This document shows, piece after piece, positions 24,101-35,354 of a DNA stretch of 64,000 nt. Position 1 is the first letter of the stretch. Each line of letters starts with the position of its first letter. Made by a program: the position numbers and the translations under genes. Source of the stretch: Stenocarpella maydis. Taxonomy: Eukaryota > Ascomycota > Sordariomycetes > Diaporthales > Diaporthaceae. Location of the stretch: positions 62,001-126,000 of the forward strand of contig NQMI01000030.1 in the NCBI GenBank assembly GCA_002270565.1, read 5' to 3'. The notes under the pieces are model-generated. The model ran no database searches. It was not told the origin of the DNA and saw only the letters and a list, made by a program, of their open reading frames with translations.

Positions 24101-25395
24101 CGTTGCCTGGCAAAAGCGTATCGCTGAAGTCGATGCACCGGACCATTCCAAAGGGACCGAAGGTCCATGATGGCTCACTTGGTAGAGTACAGCCTCTCTA
24201 GGGCGCGCGCTTAATCAATTTCGCGTTTGGGTAATTCCCCGTAATCGGGTTCCTCAATCCGTTTGAGCATGAAGTTCGTGCCTTACATGGGGGCCATTAC
24301 ATGGAGACGAGCCGATAATGCAAGGTAATATGATAAGAATCCCCAGCATGTGAATGATAACAGATGAAGTGTACATGCGCCAAATTTCGCAGTGTAATAT
24401 ATAAGCTTATATGCACGATTACCAACCTAAGGAGCCACGTCCCCATTCCAAAATTAGAACTTCAGCTTGTACATTGGGTTCCCATTTTTCGTCCCGGATT
24501 CAATAGTTGAATTTATGTGATAGCATGGCTTCAGATCCCCCTTAGTCCACGTTCTAGCCAATGCGCCATCCCACATGGCGCCAGGATTGAGGTTGGGAGG
24601 AGGGAGACACGAAAAGTGACAGGGGTTTGGTCATCTAGATTTACTTCAGCTAGTCTTGTATGTTGCCTGCTCGTGTCACCAGATCCAGCCACGCTGTTCA
24701 AGTACCGCCTTTGTACCAGCCCTGTGTCATCCGCAAATGAGAAAGATGCACACGGGTGGGTTGGCTGCCTTGAGGTGGGATCGTCCAGGCATTCTTGGCC
24801 GCGCATGCCCGGGGCTCCCAACACGTGTGAAAAAGTCTAGAAGTCTGGTGAGAAGAGCCTAGGAGGAACCTAGGAGAGATTGGGTAAAGCGCTATCATTT
24901 CTTTTGGGGGCGAGCACGTGGGTCTCTCAGCCACGCTTCTATCTCCGCCACGTTCCTTCCATAGACCCAGAGCAAATGAAGCAGATCTCAGGGCGCTCTA
25001 ACTTCCCGTCGCAGGATCACCTTGGGGTCGGGTTGGTCTACAGCATGATGGATTTTGAACAGCTGATTGTGGTATGTCAAGGCGTGGCACGGCCTTCCCC
25101 ATGATAAATTTAGGACATTTGGAGGCGTAACACGGGTAGCCCGAGATGGATTTGGGATTCATGGATGCGCGGACGGCGTGGTCAGAAATACTCAAGATGA
25201 TTATGAATGCAGTGTGGCTCGGTCTGAGGTCTATTCATGATTCATGAGCCTGCGATATACCTTGCGTAGAGGTCTGGATGTTGTACAAAAGCATTGCTCG
25301 ACGCGCACCTTGATGCCTGTTGCTCGTAGAATCAGTCGACCATTCCCTAATTCATATCTTCTCCCTCGGTTTACCTTTGGCATTGCCTGATAAAT
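24101..25395. other. Divergent intergenic region (P450 / BBE-like oxidase)
   Basis: 1.3 kb between two divergent starts. Several short frames are open but overlap each other on both strands and match no known family; I see no gene. Presumably two promoters. Confidence 0.5.
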
Positions 25396-27254
25396 ATGAT
25401 GCATGCAAAGATTTGCAGTTCCTTGGTCTTCCTGGCCACTGTTCTTTCCACCTTTTCCACACAAGCTGCTGCTCATCCGGGCAGCCCCAAGCCCGCGCCC
25501 AAGTGCTATTACCTCCCTACGGATGTCCAATGGCCAAGCGATGCCCAATGGAACACATTGAACAAGACGGTGGGCGGAAGACTTATCCGCGGTGTTCCTC
25601 TGGCTGAGCCGTGCTATGGACCAAACAGCGACCCGTCAAGATGTGAGTTGGTCACGAAAGAATGGTCCCTTCAGGATATCTAGTAAGTGACCTGTTACCT
25701 GCCTGCCTGACCCGCCCGCAGGGAAAACAAGCTTTTGTCTTGGCTTGCAGACCCGGATGCGTGTCAGAAAACTAATGCGCTTCATGTAGCATCGCAGATC
25801 CGGTCAACGTCATGGTGCAAACGTTTCAGAACAACTCATGCAGCCCTTTTCTCGCCGCCAATGGGACCTGCGCCCTGGGCAACCTCGCGCAGTATGCTAT
25901 CAATGTCACAGACGCCAGCAGCGTGGTCTCTGGCATCAAGTTTGCGCGAGTCAACAACATTCGACTGATCGTCAAGAATACCGGGCACGACGTCCTCGGA
26001 CGATCATCCGCTAAAGGATCTCTCGCCCTATGGACACACAACTTGAAGAGCTTGTCTTTCATTTCCAACTACAAAAGCCGTCATTATTCGGGCCCCGCGG
26101 TTCGGGCAGGTGCTGGGGCTGAGGTCCGCGAGGTCTATGCGGCCGCGCAGGCACAGGGCTATAGAGTGGTGGGAGGAGGCTGTCCAACTGTCGGTGTGGC
26201 CGGTGGATGGCTCCCCGGAGGTGGCCATGGTCCCTTGACATCCGCCTACGGCCTGGGAGCCGACAATGCCCTCGAATACGAGGTGGTTACCCTGGACGGC
26301 CGGCATATGACCGCCTCTCCATCGCAAAACTCGGATCTGTACTGGGCCCTCAGCGGCGGAGGTGGCGGCACGTACGCCATCATCCTCTCCGTCACCATCC
26401 AAGCGCACCGTGACGGTCCAGTAGCCGGCGCACAGTGGGCTTTTGCAAACACTAATCCCGAAACTTTCTGGGCCGCGGTTAAGGCGTGGGCAAAACACGT
26501 GCTAGTGATTGAGCGAGACTTCCCAACACTGAAGTCATCAGTCTCCTTTAACGACCAATTCTTTCAGCTCTCACCCGCAACCCTGCCAGACGCAGTCAAC
26601 GCGGACAAGCTGAAAGCGGCCTTGAATCCCTTCCTCGAGAATTTGGCATCACTCAATATCAGTCTCATCACGAATACAACCGTTCTGTCGCCCTCGTTTC
26701 TGGATCACTACGACGCCTTCCCTTCAACCTATCTGGACAACATCACGATCGGGAACCGGCTGATCCCGCGAGCGCTGGTGCAAGATGAGACACGGCTATC
26801 GACGTTCATCGACACAGTTCGCGCCATCGCTTCTGGCAATAGTGATTCCGTCTTTGTCATCACCGCCGCCAATGTCTCAACAGCGCGCGTGGGTATCGAC
26901 GCAAGCTTGAACTCGGTCCTCCCGGCCTGGCGAGACGCTGCCTTCCTGCTCAACTTTGGCGTGTCCCAGTCGCCTGCAGCAAGCACGGCTGAGTTGCAAA
27001 CGATCCAGGCCGAGGTCAACGGGTACATGGGCCAGTTTCGGGACCTTACACCCGGCGGCGGGAATTACGTTAATGAGGCCTCGTACAATTATCCCTACTG
27101 GAAGTCCGACTACTATGGAGCAAACTACAACCGTTTGCTCTCGATCAAACAGAAGTATGACCCGGACAACATGCTTTGGGGGAGCGTCAATGTGGGCAAT
27201 GATCTATTGACAGTCGCTGCCGACGGGAGACTATGCAAGGCTTCCAAGGCTTGA
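25396..27254 (+). CDS. Secreted berberine-bridge-enzyme-like FAD oxidase (bicovalent)
   Basis: BBE-like flavoprotein of 583 residues in two exons (25396-25682, 25790-27254; 107-bp intron). An N-terminal hydrophobic stretch ending near residue 25 (SLVFLATVLSTFSTQAAA) is a signal peptide, so the enzyme probably enters the secretory pathway; several N-x-S/T sites agree. The FAD-binding His lies in NTGHDVLGRSS and the second flavin link is the Cys of GGGCPTVGVAGG, so FAD should be bound bicovalently. The C-terminal BBE domain ends in YNRLLSIKQKYDPDN. Family members catalyse oxidative ring closures and alcohol oxidations; the substrate is unknown. A second ATG immediately follows the first and either could start the protein. 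It is divergent from the P450 at 24100. Confidence 0.93.
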
Positions 27255-28268
27255 AGACACTGCCGTCTCTGAGTGCAGGGCGTTTGTGACTTGGCACATT
27301 GAGGACCTTCGAATACAGAGCCTCCACCCTTTTGCCAATGGTTTGCGAGTCTGGCAGAAGGTAAATATTCCCTTCCAAGAAATAATGTAAATTTCATAGA
27401 ACGTAGATTTCCTAGTACACACTACGTACAATCACCACATGATGGACAGGGAAATCTGGCAATCACAGCTAGATTTCTTCAAGATCGTGGGTTGTCGTGG
27501 CGGAATTGACAGACGGATTTCATTACATGTATTTAGAACTTTTTTTTTCACCTTTAATTCACGCTTATCAACCACAAATTAACAATATGGGCTTTCAATT
27601 AGCCGTGGTATCGACCTGTAACAAACGTTGGCGGATCCCATAGATTCAGGTCATCTGCCTAAAAGAATCCTTTTTGTCACGTCGCAATGCACGTGGATTG
27701 ATCAAAATGAAACGGATCAACTTTTGTTCTCGATGTGGTGTCGCATTGATCTCGTGCTATCTGCATCGAATCGGTCTAGATCTTTACCCGCGCGATCTGG
27801 GCAAAGGCCTCCCACACGTGGAAACGGGGTTGGGCTGGAGGCGCCACACCACCTTGTTGATTACCCTGCATACATGTACCTACTATGTAATTACTTTCAG
27901 GTACTTATGCATGCTTACCACCAATTTGCTTATGCGACGCCGAAGTGATCAACAGTCACAGCTGATTCCCTAGGTACCTACTTAAGTACTTCACTTGGTG
28001 ATGAAATGTGACTAACGTGGCCAATCAAAGTCCAAGGAAAAGCTCCCTGCAGGACTACTTAGACTTGGATTCAGATGACAAGGCAACCCCCACGCCATTT
28101 TCTGCCGCATTCCGTCCGCGAGCCCGGTTCCTTTGACGCAGCTCCTGTTGCCTGGTTGGCTTCCAAGCGTTCGATGGTTCCAAAGTGCATTCCTCTCCTT
28201 TCCCTCGCGCCTTCTGCCTTTACTCTTCAAACAACATTGAATCGACATAGCGCATACCACTCATCACG
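27255..28268. other. Intergenic region / SDR promoter
   Basis: 1.0 kb without a supported gene. The last 280 bp hold the CCAAT-containing block listed separately; the 5' part is presumably the BBE 3' UTR. Confidence 0.5.
27995..28078 (+). promoter_or_regulatory. CCAAT-containing block, copy 1 (SDR promoter)
   Basis: About 84 bp built around ggccaatcaaagtccaa, followed by ctgcaggac and ttggattcagatg. It is closely similar to 48400-48498 and, over a shorter stretch, to 48878-48949. It lies about 190 bp upstream of the SDR start. CCAAT is bound by the Hap/CBC complex in fungi; a common promoter element is inferred. Confidence 0.6.
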
Positions 28269-29261
28269 ATGGGAGCCTGGACGCAACTTTTCCCGCCTAG
28301 CCCTCATTTCACCGAGGAGCAAATTCCTTCGCTGGCTGGGAAGGTCTTCATTGTCACTGGTGCAAACTCAGGTGTTGGCTATGAGCTTGCAAAAATCCTC
28401 TATTCTAAAGGCGGCCACGTTTACATGGCTGGCCGCACTGCCTCCAAAGTCACAAAGGCCATTGAAGAAATCAAGGCAGAGGCAGCCAAGACAGCAGGCT
28501 CCACAACAGGAAAGCTCAGCAGCTTGACTATCGACTTGGGCAACCTGGCCACGGTCGCACCGTGCGTTTCCGATTTCCTGTCCAAGGAATCTCGCCTCGA
28601 CGTCCTCTTCAACAATGCAGGCGTCAGCCGCCAGCCCCCCGGCAGTGTCACAGCGCAGGGCCACGAGGTACACATGGGCACCAACTGCCTAGGGCCTTAC
28701 CTCCTGACAAAGCTCCTGCTTCCCGTCCTGGTCGAGACCGCAAAGGCCGCGCCTCCGAACACCGTCCGCGTCGTGTTTGCAACCTCAGGGATCGTCGACC
28801 TGGCCGGCCCCCCAGGCGGCGTCTCGTTCGCCGAGCTCGAGCCTGGCAAGCACTCTGACGACATGAACCACAAGTACAGTGCCTCCAAGGCCGGCAACTG
28901 GTTTATGGCGTCTGAGTTTGACAAGCGGTATGCCAAGGATGGCATCGTGTCCGTCGCCCAGAACCCAGGGACGTTAAAGACCCCGGGCTGGAATGGAACC
29001 CCGTGGATCATGAGGGCAGCGATGGCGCCCTTCTTTCACCCACCGAAGATGGGTGCCTACACCGGGTTGTGGGCTGGGCTGAGCGCTGATGTGAAATCTG
29101 GTGACGGGTCAAAGTTCATTATCCCCTGGGGCCGGTTCAACAAAACCCCGAAGCCTGAACACGTAGCAAGCTTGAAATCCAAGGGCGAGGGCGGAACTGG
29201 GCTTGCTGCTGAGTTTTTCGAATATTGTGAGACACAAACAAAAGAGTTTGCTGGAAATTAG
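28269..29261 (+). CDS. Short-chain dehydrogenase/reductase
   Basis: Single-exon NAD(P)-dependent SDR of 330 residues, close in layout to retinol-dehydrogenase/WW-domain-oxidoreductase-like fungal proteins. The Rossmann motif TGANSGVG lies near residue 30, NNAGV near 115, and the catalytic YSASK with an upstream ATSG Ser near 175-210. No signal peptide or clear membrane span. Within the cluster it would interconvert a ketone and an alcohol, in partnership with the P450s and flavoproteins. Start: the ATG at 28269 is the first in frame and gives the family's usual N-terminal length. Confidence 0.93.
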   Translation: MGAWTQLFPPSPHFTEEQIPSLAGKVFIVTGANSGVGYELAKILYSKGGHVYMAGRTASKVTKAIEEIKAEAAKTAGSTTGKLSSLTIDLGNLATVAPCVSDFLSKESRLDVLFNNAGVSRQPPGSVTAQGHEVHMGTNCLGPYLLTKLLLPVLVETAKAAPPNTVRVVFATSGIVDLAGPPGGVSFAELEPGKHSDDMNHKYSASKAGNWFMASEFDKRYAKDGIVSVAQNPGTLKTPGWNGTPWIMRAAMAPFFHPPKMGAYTGLWAGLSADVKSGDGSKFIIPWGRFNKTPKPEHVASLKSKGEGGTGLAAEFFEYCETQTKEFAGN

Positions 29262-29556
29262 ATCTGTTGCGCCGAGGTTATACTTCGAGTGGTGAGAGAA
29301 TGGGCTTGTTCGGTGTTGATTTCACTCATGGGCATCTTTTCTCGTTTAGTCGTCCAGGTTTTACATGGTTGTGGCCGCTCACACATACCTAGGTGCTATT
29401 TGTATCTCCATATGGGGGCTATGCCGGGCAGTACAAGAATTGCTTGATTTGAATTTTTTCTGTAACTAAGTACATGTGATAGCGTGAGCAGCCGCTTCTC
29501 TTTGCGACTGGGATGACAGCCGGAAGCTGCATTTGATATCGATCAAACAGTCCTCG

Positions 29557-31422
29557 TCAAATCACAGCCTCCTTCTCTTTGATCTCGCGCAAACGCACAT
29601 AACACTGCCGTGGCTCATTTGTCGTGATCAGTTCTGATTTGTAACTTGACAGAGCCGTCGGACACCGCAGAAGCTCAAAATTCCACACAATCAGTGTCAG
29701 TAATATCCTCATCTCCACATATACAAGTCTCTTCCCATAACACCCTCGTGTTCCCAGGCCGAAAGCTAACTGAGGGCCTGCCATCGCGTCAAACTCGCCC
29801 CCGACAATCCAGCGATCGGGGTTGAAGTTCATGATATCATCTGGGTCCCAGGCTCGATCCCGCTCATTCCTCTTCACTGCCTGGCTCGTCGGGCTCCGCA
29901 GTCCCTCGTCTATCCTAAAAGCCGGGCTCATCATGCTCGGCCCTGTCACTAAGCAGGTGACAATGGTACCTTTTGGGACCGGGTGGCCGAGGATCTCGGT
30001 GTCTACCAACGCCTGGCGATCAACGACGGGCGCGGTTCCAGCACAACGCAGTACTTCCTCAATTGTAGCGTCGAGATACGGGATGTGCTTTCCGATCATT
30101 TCCTTGATGCTTATGTCGCATCCTTCCGATCTAGCGTCCGCGAACGTGTGGAGCAAAGCCGCTCGGAGCTTTGTCTGTGCACGTGGCTGGTCGGCGAGAA
30201 ACTTGAGAGCCCAGCAAATGGTCGTGCTTGTTGTCTCGTGACCGGCAAATATGAAGCCAAAGATCTGTAGGCAGTAATGCCCCGAGTCAGCAACGAGCCG
30301 TCTGCAAGTCAATGGGCCAGTAGAGGCTGCCCGATGGAAACGCACTTCATCCTTCATCACTCGCGAGAAATACGCCGGCGCTCGGTTGTCTTTGTCTGCG
30401 AGCTCGTTCTCTCTCAAGACCAGGTGATCGACAGCTGACTTGACGACCACTTCCCCGGTGTCTTGCAGCCTTCTCACGGCATCGCTCAACTCTTTCACAA
30501 TGTAATCCTCTTTTATCTTGGTCGCTTTCTTGATTCTCGGTTTTCGATTCACATATGCCCATGTCAACGCGGGAAGCGGGTTGCCCTGAACCTGCCCGAC
30601 CGTCTCCGTCAGGTCCAGAGTAGCCTGGATCAGCTCGTCTACTTTGCCGATGGGGAACTCAACCGCCTCGTCCCGGTGTCCTCGGCCTAGTGTGTCGACA
30701 GCCGTGTAGTCCAGCTGGCTGATTGCGTCGAGGTTGGGCCTCGTCATGCTATGATTGAAGTCCCCGCCGAAAGAAAACGCCATCACCGCGTCCAGGGCGA
30801 CGTGGTTAATGTCATCATTCGCGGCCCAGGGCCTGCCGCCAGCAATCCTGTTTTTGGAGCGCCAGAGGTCGATCATCAGCGTCGCGTGCTGGTGGATGAC
30901 TGGCGCGGCGACATTGTGCAGGAACGAGGGCGTCATGAGATCCTGCACGAGCCGGCGCTGAGTTTTCCACGCGGTGTTGGTCTGCAGGTGAATGTGGTGG
31001 TCGGGGGTGAGTCCCTTGACCAGGTCGCCCAACGACGGCGAGCGGTCAAAGTCCTTGCGGTGGATGAGTATATCGTGTGCTTCGCGGAAGTCGGCGAGGA
31101 TGAGGAGCGGCGAGCTCAGGGGCCGGATGAAAACTTGGATCAGAGGCGCATTCAGCGTCCTCATTGACTCCATAATGTACGTGATGAAGGTGCCCTCGGT
31201 ATTTTTGATGTGCGACGTCATGCCAGGTACGTCGCCCAGCAACTTGCGAGCAGAGTCTTCATTGTAGGGGATCCCTGGGAGGGGCCTGGGCAAAGCGAGG
31301 TGATACAGTAGACGGAGTGAAAATGCGACGCCGATCAATACCAAACCCACGGGGATGACCGACGATACATCGGACTGGATTCCCTGGCCATTCAGACGGG
31401 CCATGAAGCTTGTGACTGACAT
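29557..31422 (-). CDS. Cytochrome P450 monooxygenase with an in-frame intron
   Basis: P450 with an N-terminal membrane segment (VGLVLIGVAFSLRLLYHLAL) and a proline-rich hinge (LPRPLPGIP). Key motifs are FAGHETTST (I-helix), EEVLRCAG (ExxR) and FGLGTRGCYGKR (a perfect haem-binding signature). The unbroken frame is 621 codons, but 30265-30345 (81 bp, GTGCGT to CTACAG) interrupts the block just before the I-helix and is best read as a stop-free intron whose length is a multiple of three; splicing it gives 594 residues. If retained, 27 unusual residues would sit directly before the oxygen-binding helix. Divergent from the P450 at 31750 over 327 bp. Probable ER-membrane tailoring enzyme. Confidence 0.9.
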   Translation of the reverse strand: MSVTSFMARLNGQGIQSDVSSVIPVGLVLIGVAFSLRLLYHLALPRPLPGIPYNEDSARKLLGDVPGMTSHIKNTEGTFITYIMESMRTLNAPLIQVFIRPLSSPLLILADFREAHDILIHRKDFDRSPSLGDLVKGLTPDHHIHLQTNTAWKTQRRLVQDLMTPSFLHNVAAPVIHQHATLMIDLWRSKNRIAGGRPWAANDDINHVALDAVMAFSFGGDFNHSMTRPNLDAISQLDYTAVDTLGRGHRDEAVEFPIGKVDELIQATLDLTETVGQVQGNPLPALTWAYVNRKPRIKKATKIKEDYIVKELSDAVRRLQDTGEVVVKSAVDHLVLRENELADKDNRAPAYFSRVMKDEVRFHRAASTGPLTCRRLVADSGHYCLQIFGFIFAGHETTSTTICWALKFLADQPRAQTKLRAALLHTFADARSEGCDISIKEMIGKHIPYLDATIEEVLRCAGTAPVVDRQALVDTEILGHPVPKGTIVTCLVTGPSMMSPAFRIDEGLRSPTSQAVKRNERDRAWDPDDIMNFNPDRWIVGGEFDAMAGPQLAFGLGTRGCYGKRLVYVEMRILLTLIVWNFELLRCPTALSSYKSELITTNEPRQCYVRLREIKEKEAVI

Positions 31423-31749
31423 AACTGGAAGTTTGGGAGCTCTAAGGTGAGGACCCTAGAAAATCGGCCCTCCGATGATATGCATGGGCTATAATGCGGC
31501 TTTGAGGTGTGTCTATGACATTCAAAGCAAAGCTGATGAACTATGTACCTAGGTAAGCTGCAAGCTTACTGAGGCAGGCTAATACTAATACGTGGCGGGA
31601 TGGTGTAATACAAGTATTACGCGCGTAATCAAGGTCCGTTGCCAATGTCGGGTTAATTTTCAATCAATCTCTTCTGGTTTTTGGCTGGGAGATACGGCGG
31701 AATCCAAACTGTCGAGTTTTATCGAAATTCTTTGCTGGCCGTTTTCAAC
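31423..31749. promoter_or_regulatory. Bidirectional promoter between two P450s
   Basis: 327 bp between divergent ATGs. It contains one reverse TGATTAC (31625-31631). No repeats noticed. Confidence 0.45.
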
Positions 31750-33811
31750 ATGCCGACTCTAGTACCAGATGTGGTAAGGAAGTTTTGGAACGACAGACCA
31801 GATGGCTTCGTGCCCCTTCTAATCGCAGCTGTGGCGGCCGCCGGCCTCTGTCGTCTTGCTTACTTAGGTCCGTATGCACTACACTATGGCAACACGATGT
31901 TGATGGGACTTGAACAACAGGTTGACTTTCTATCTTGTAGTGTATTTTGCTCCGCTCTCAAAAATACCAGGACCCAAACTTGCTGGTAAGATCACGCTCC
32001 TTTCTCGGACCATGTTGTGTTCTATTCTTAGCTAATTACATGTAGGCCTGACTTATTTGTACGAGGCGTATTTCGAGGTTTGGAAAGGGGGGCAATTTTT
32101 CAAACATGTCGCCAAGCTACACGAGAAATATGGTACGTGCATATGTGCTTGTTACTGTATCATCTCAAGCACGAACTGATACCAAAATCTCAAGGCCCGG
32201 TCGTGCGAATCACGCCAAACGAGGTGCACTTTCTAGACCCCGAATTTATAGATACAGTATATCCCGGCCCAGGCAAAAAGACCAACAAGCCTTTGTGGTT
32301 CGCTCATAGGACTGGAAGTAAGAGCAATTCCAGCCCATTGGTGGAATGTACAGAACTTTTTATGCTAACCGCGGGGACTTGATATTTAGCCCCCTACTCC
32401 ATTGTGTCCACGCCAGGCCATGATTTGCATCGCCGACGACGCAACGCCCTCAACTCTTTTTTCTCTGTTGGCAGTATACGCAGACTCGAGCCCATCATCA
32501 AGGATCACCTGGAAAAACTGCTCTCGCGGATGGACGTATCGGGCAAGTCGGGTGAAATCCTGCAAATGCACCACATCTTCAAAGCGTGTGCAAGCGATGT
32601 TATTACCGTCTACGCATTTGACGACTCATTCGAGTACATGAATGAGCTGGACTATGGCAAGTCCTTCTTTGATTCAACCGACGTGTTCTTTTACATGACG
32701 CACCTTTTCGCCCTCGTGCCGGCACTGGTTCATTTTGCGCAGAACGCGCCGTCATGGCTTCTCAAGATTTTCATCCCAAACTTGGGACAGTTGCGGGATA
32801 GACAAGACGTACGTAATTTGATTGTGCTATCTGCCGGAACTCTCCAGCTCACAATTGAAAGTGGTGGATCGATAGGGTGCGCGACATCAGGAATTCCCCC
32901 AACCCCGAGCGAGTCAAAAGTACTATCTTTGAGGGAATTTTGAACAGTAGCCTACCGCCCGAGGAAAAGACCAACACGAGACTGGCGAGCGAAGCTCAGT
33001 TGACAGTGTTTGCTGGTGAGGGCACAACCGGTATGAAAACCCTATCCATCCTCGCTCCTCACTCTCGTTGTAGACGCCTGTGCACCGGTCTGGAAACTGG
33101 GCTGACATGGCCTAATGATGTAGCATACTCACTCACCTGTGCGCTCTTTCACCTCCTCGCCCAGCCAGCCGAGGCCAAGAAGCTTCAGAAAGAGCTTGCG
33201 GAGGCCGGCTTTGTGCGGGGCCAGATCCCCTCTATCGCGCAAGTCGACAGTCTTCCGTACCTTAATGCAATTATTCAGGAAGCTGTTCGTTTGCACCCCG
33301 GAGTAATGGCTCGTCAAGTACGGATATCCCCCGAAGTTCCGATTGTATACAACGACACACACAGAGGAAAGCAGCACACAATCCCTCCCGGAACGGTCAC
33401 CAGCATGTCGCCACTTGACACTCATCTGCATCCTGACGCTTTTGGAGCTGATGCATACGAATACCGGCCCCAGAGGTGGATTTCCAATCCTAAGCTTAAC
33501 AGATACTTTCACGGCTTTGCTCGAGGGGCTAGGAACTGTGTGGGGTAAGTCCCTGATAGATGCTCATGCGTGTCCTGTCCGGGCTAGCTTTCACACTGAC
33601 TGTGAGTTGCAGGATGACACTTGCGCGCCGGGAGATGGCAATCATATTGGCAAGTATCTTTCTTCGATACGACGTGTATCAAGGACAGGAGGGACCGACC
33701 CTCGAGCTGTACGAGACAGAGCGCGCCAGGGACATTGATGCGAACAGTGACTACATCATTCCTGTCCCAGCTAAAGGAAGTCTAGGTCTTCGGATCAAAG
33801 TGAGAAATTGA
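31750..33811 (+). CDS. Cytochrome P450 monooxygenase (eight exons)
   Basis: P450 reconstructed from eight exons: 31750-31867, 31941-31985, 32046-32132, 32195-32317, 32390-32808, 32862-33030, 33124-33544, 33613-33811. They total 1581 nt and 526 residues with all phases agreeing. An N-terminal helix (GFVPLLIAAVAAAGLCRLAYL) is followed by KIPGPKLAG and KYGPVVRITPNEVHF, typical of fungal trichodiene-oxygenase-like P450s. I-helix: FAGEGTT, split by an intron. ExxR: QEAVRLHPG. Haem: FARGARNCVGMTLARREM, split by the last intron. All catalytic landmarks are intact despite the small exons. It is the last enzyme before the retroelement, so it marks the left shoulder of the insertion. Confidence 0.92.
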
Positions 33812-34705
33812 GAAAGTGATTCGGCGGCAGCTCTATTTGGAGATAACCGTACCTAGGTACCGAATTCATCTTCTAAAATTCATGATGACTAGAGGCCTTT
33901 CCATGAGGGCTCGTCAAGTCGTTTAGAAATCAGGCAGCAGTGCAACCAACAATCTTGAATTGCAGGGTCTTGGGGAGATTTTATCTGTCAATTTCAGTCT
34001 TATACTGTAACAAGTCACCGCTAGATGTCGTAATAAGAATAAGATCTAGTTACAGAATGTCTAATATGATCGTTCGTGACCACAGAACATTCTCAACGGC
34101 TAACGTCGTGCTCTGGAATGTGCGTTTGGCTTATAAGCCTGCATACTACAGTTGTGGTAGCCGTAGCACAGCATGAAAAAAGGAAAACGTGTGTCATATA
34201 TGATGTTTTGAAAGTATTTTTATAGCGTTGGGACCATGAAGGCAGTATAGTATTCAAGTAGCCCACTACTTGTGTCACTACCATTTTCGAAATACCTGAG
34301 TGCGTTGAACCAGGTATGGTCAGTAGACATTGGTCGCAAAGATCCAAAAGAAAAAGAAAAGAAAAGGAAAGAAATGTCAGAACGGCACAATTGCCTCCTG
34401 ATAATGATACGATTCAAGGAAATTCTATGCAAAGGAGTGAAAATGATTAAACTTCTTAAATTGATGGACTCTACATTAGCACTACTCATTTAAAAGAGAT
34501 TAGATAAAGTAGACGACTACTAGCAAATATTTCCATCCTAGGCCCTGCCTCTATCGTCGGCATACAAGAGTTACGTCCTCTTAAAATATAATTAAATACA
34601 ATAGGTTGAAATATTGGCTTTTTGGTGGGAAAGGACTTTGCGTGAGAGGGGTACTGTGTGAGTGCGTACAGGTACTGATGCTCAGGCCATAACTTCTCAA
34701 TCAGT
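33812..34705. other. Intergenic region, no gene seen
   Basis: AT-rich flank between the last P450 and the copia element. Short open frames on both strands overlap and are not supported. Confidence 0.5.
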
Positions 34706-34710
34706 GTGAA

Positions 34711-34921
34711 TGTTGGCTGGGTCACGTATTGCAATACGATTGGGGGTTATGGTTAAAATTCTCTATCTAGGAGTAGTGGGTGTAGTGGGCGTAGCCCGCT
34801 AGCTATCTCGGGCTTATATAGAGGGTAGTGGTTGCTGAGTAAGCAACTACGTCCTCTGGCTACAGTATGGTGGCTGTAGCGCTAGCCCACCAGTGTGCTG
34901 TTGCATACTGCTATTGCCACA
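34711..34921 (-). repeat. Copia 3' LTR (211 bp)
   Basis: Begins tgttggctgg and ends ctattgccaca on the plus strand. I see two differences from the other LTR copies; both read as C to T in a CpA context (gccagc to gctagc, gcacac to gcatac), matching RIP. Confidence 0.9.
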
Positions 34922-35354
34922 CTGGCAGTCTTTTTCTTTTGCCAGCGACTGTCTCCTCTAAAAACATAAAAAAAAGTCCCAGGCGTGGGGTTGAACCTAT
35001 ACTCTTGCTATTTCAAGGAAAAACAAAAGAAATTACCGCATTCATCACTAAGTCCCTATACTACTACTGCTTTTAGCTATGCCAGTCCCTTTATTGAGTT
35101 CATCGCGTGTACTGTTGTGCTAAGTACCCATAAAATATAGGCACCCGGAAAGACCTAGTGTGTTATGGTGGTCTCTGCTTCCCCTGGAAGCTAAGAGTAT
35201 ATAATTATATGGTCTAGCATAATGTAGTATTATTCCCATATAAAATGTCCGCTCTTAATAATTTGTACCACTTATTTATTATCTCTAGTACTTAAGCGTT
35301 ATAAAAGAAATGTATAATAAGGACTTATGATTCCTTTACCTGTAGGCTATAGGT

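Noticed and set aside
24517..25104. Overlapping open frames on both strands in the P450/BBE intergenic region
   Set aside because: No recognisable domain, both strands equally open, and the frames lie in what should be a divergent promoter.
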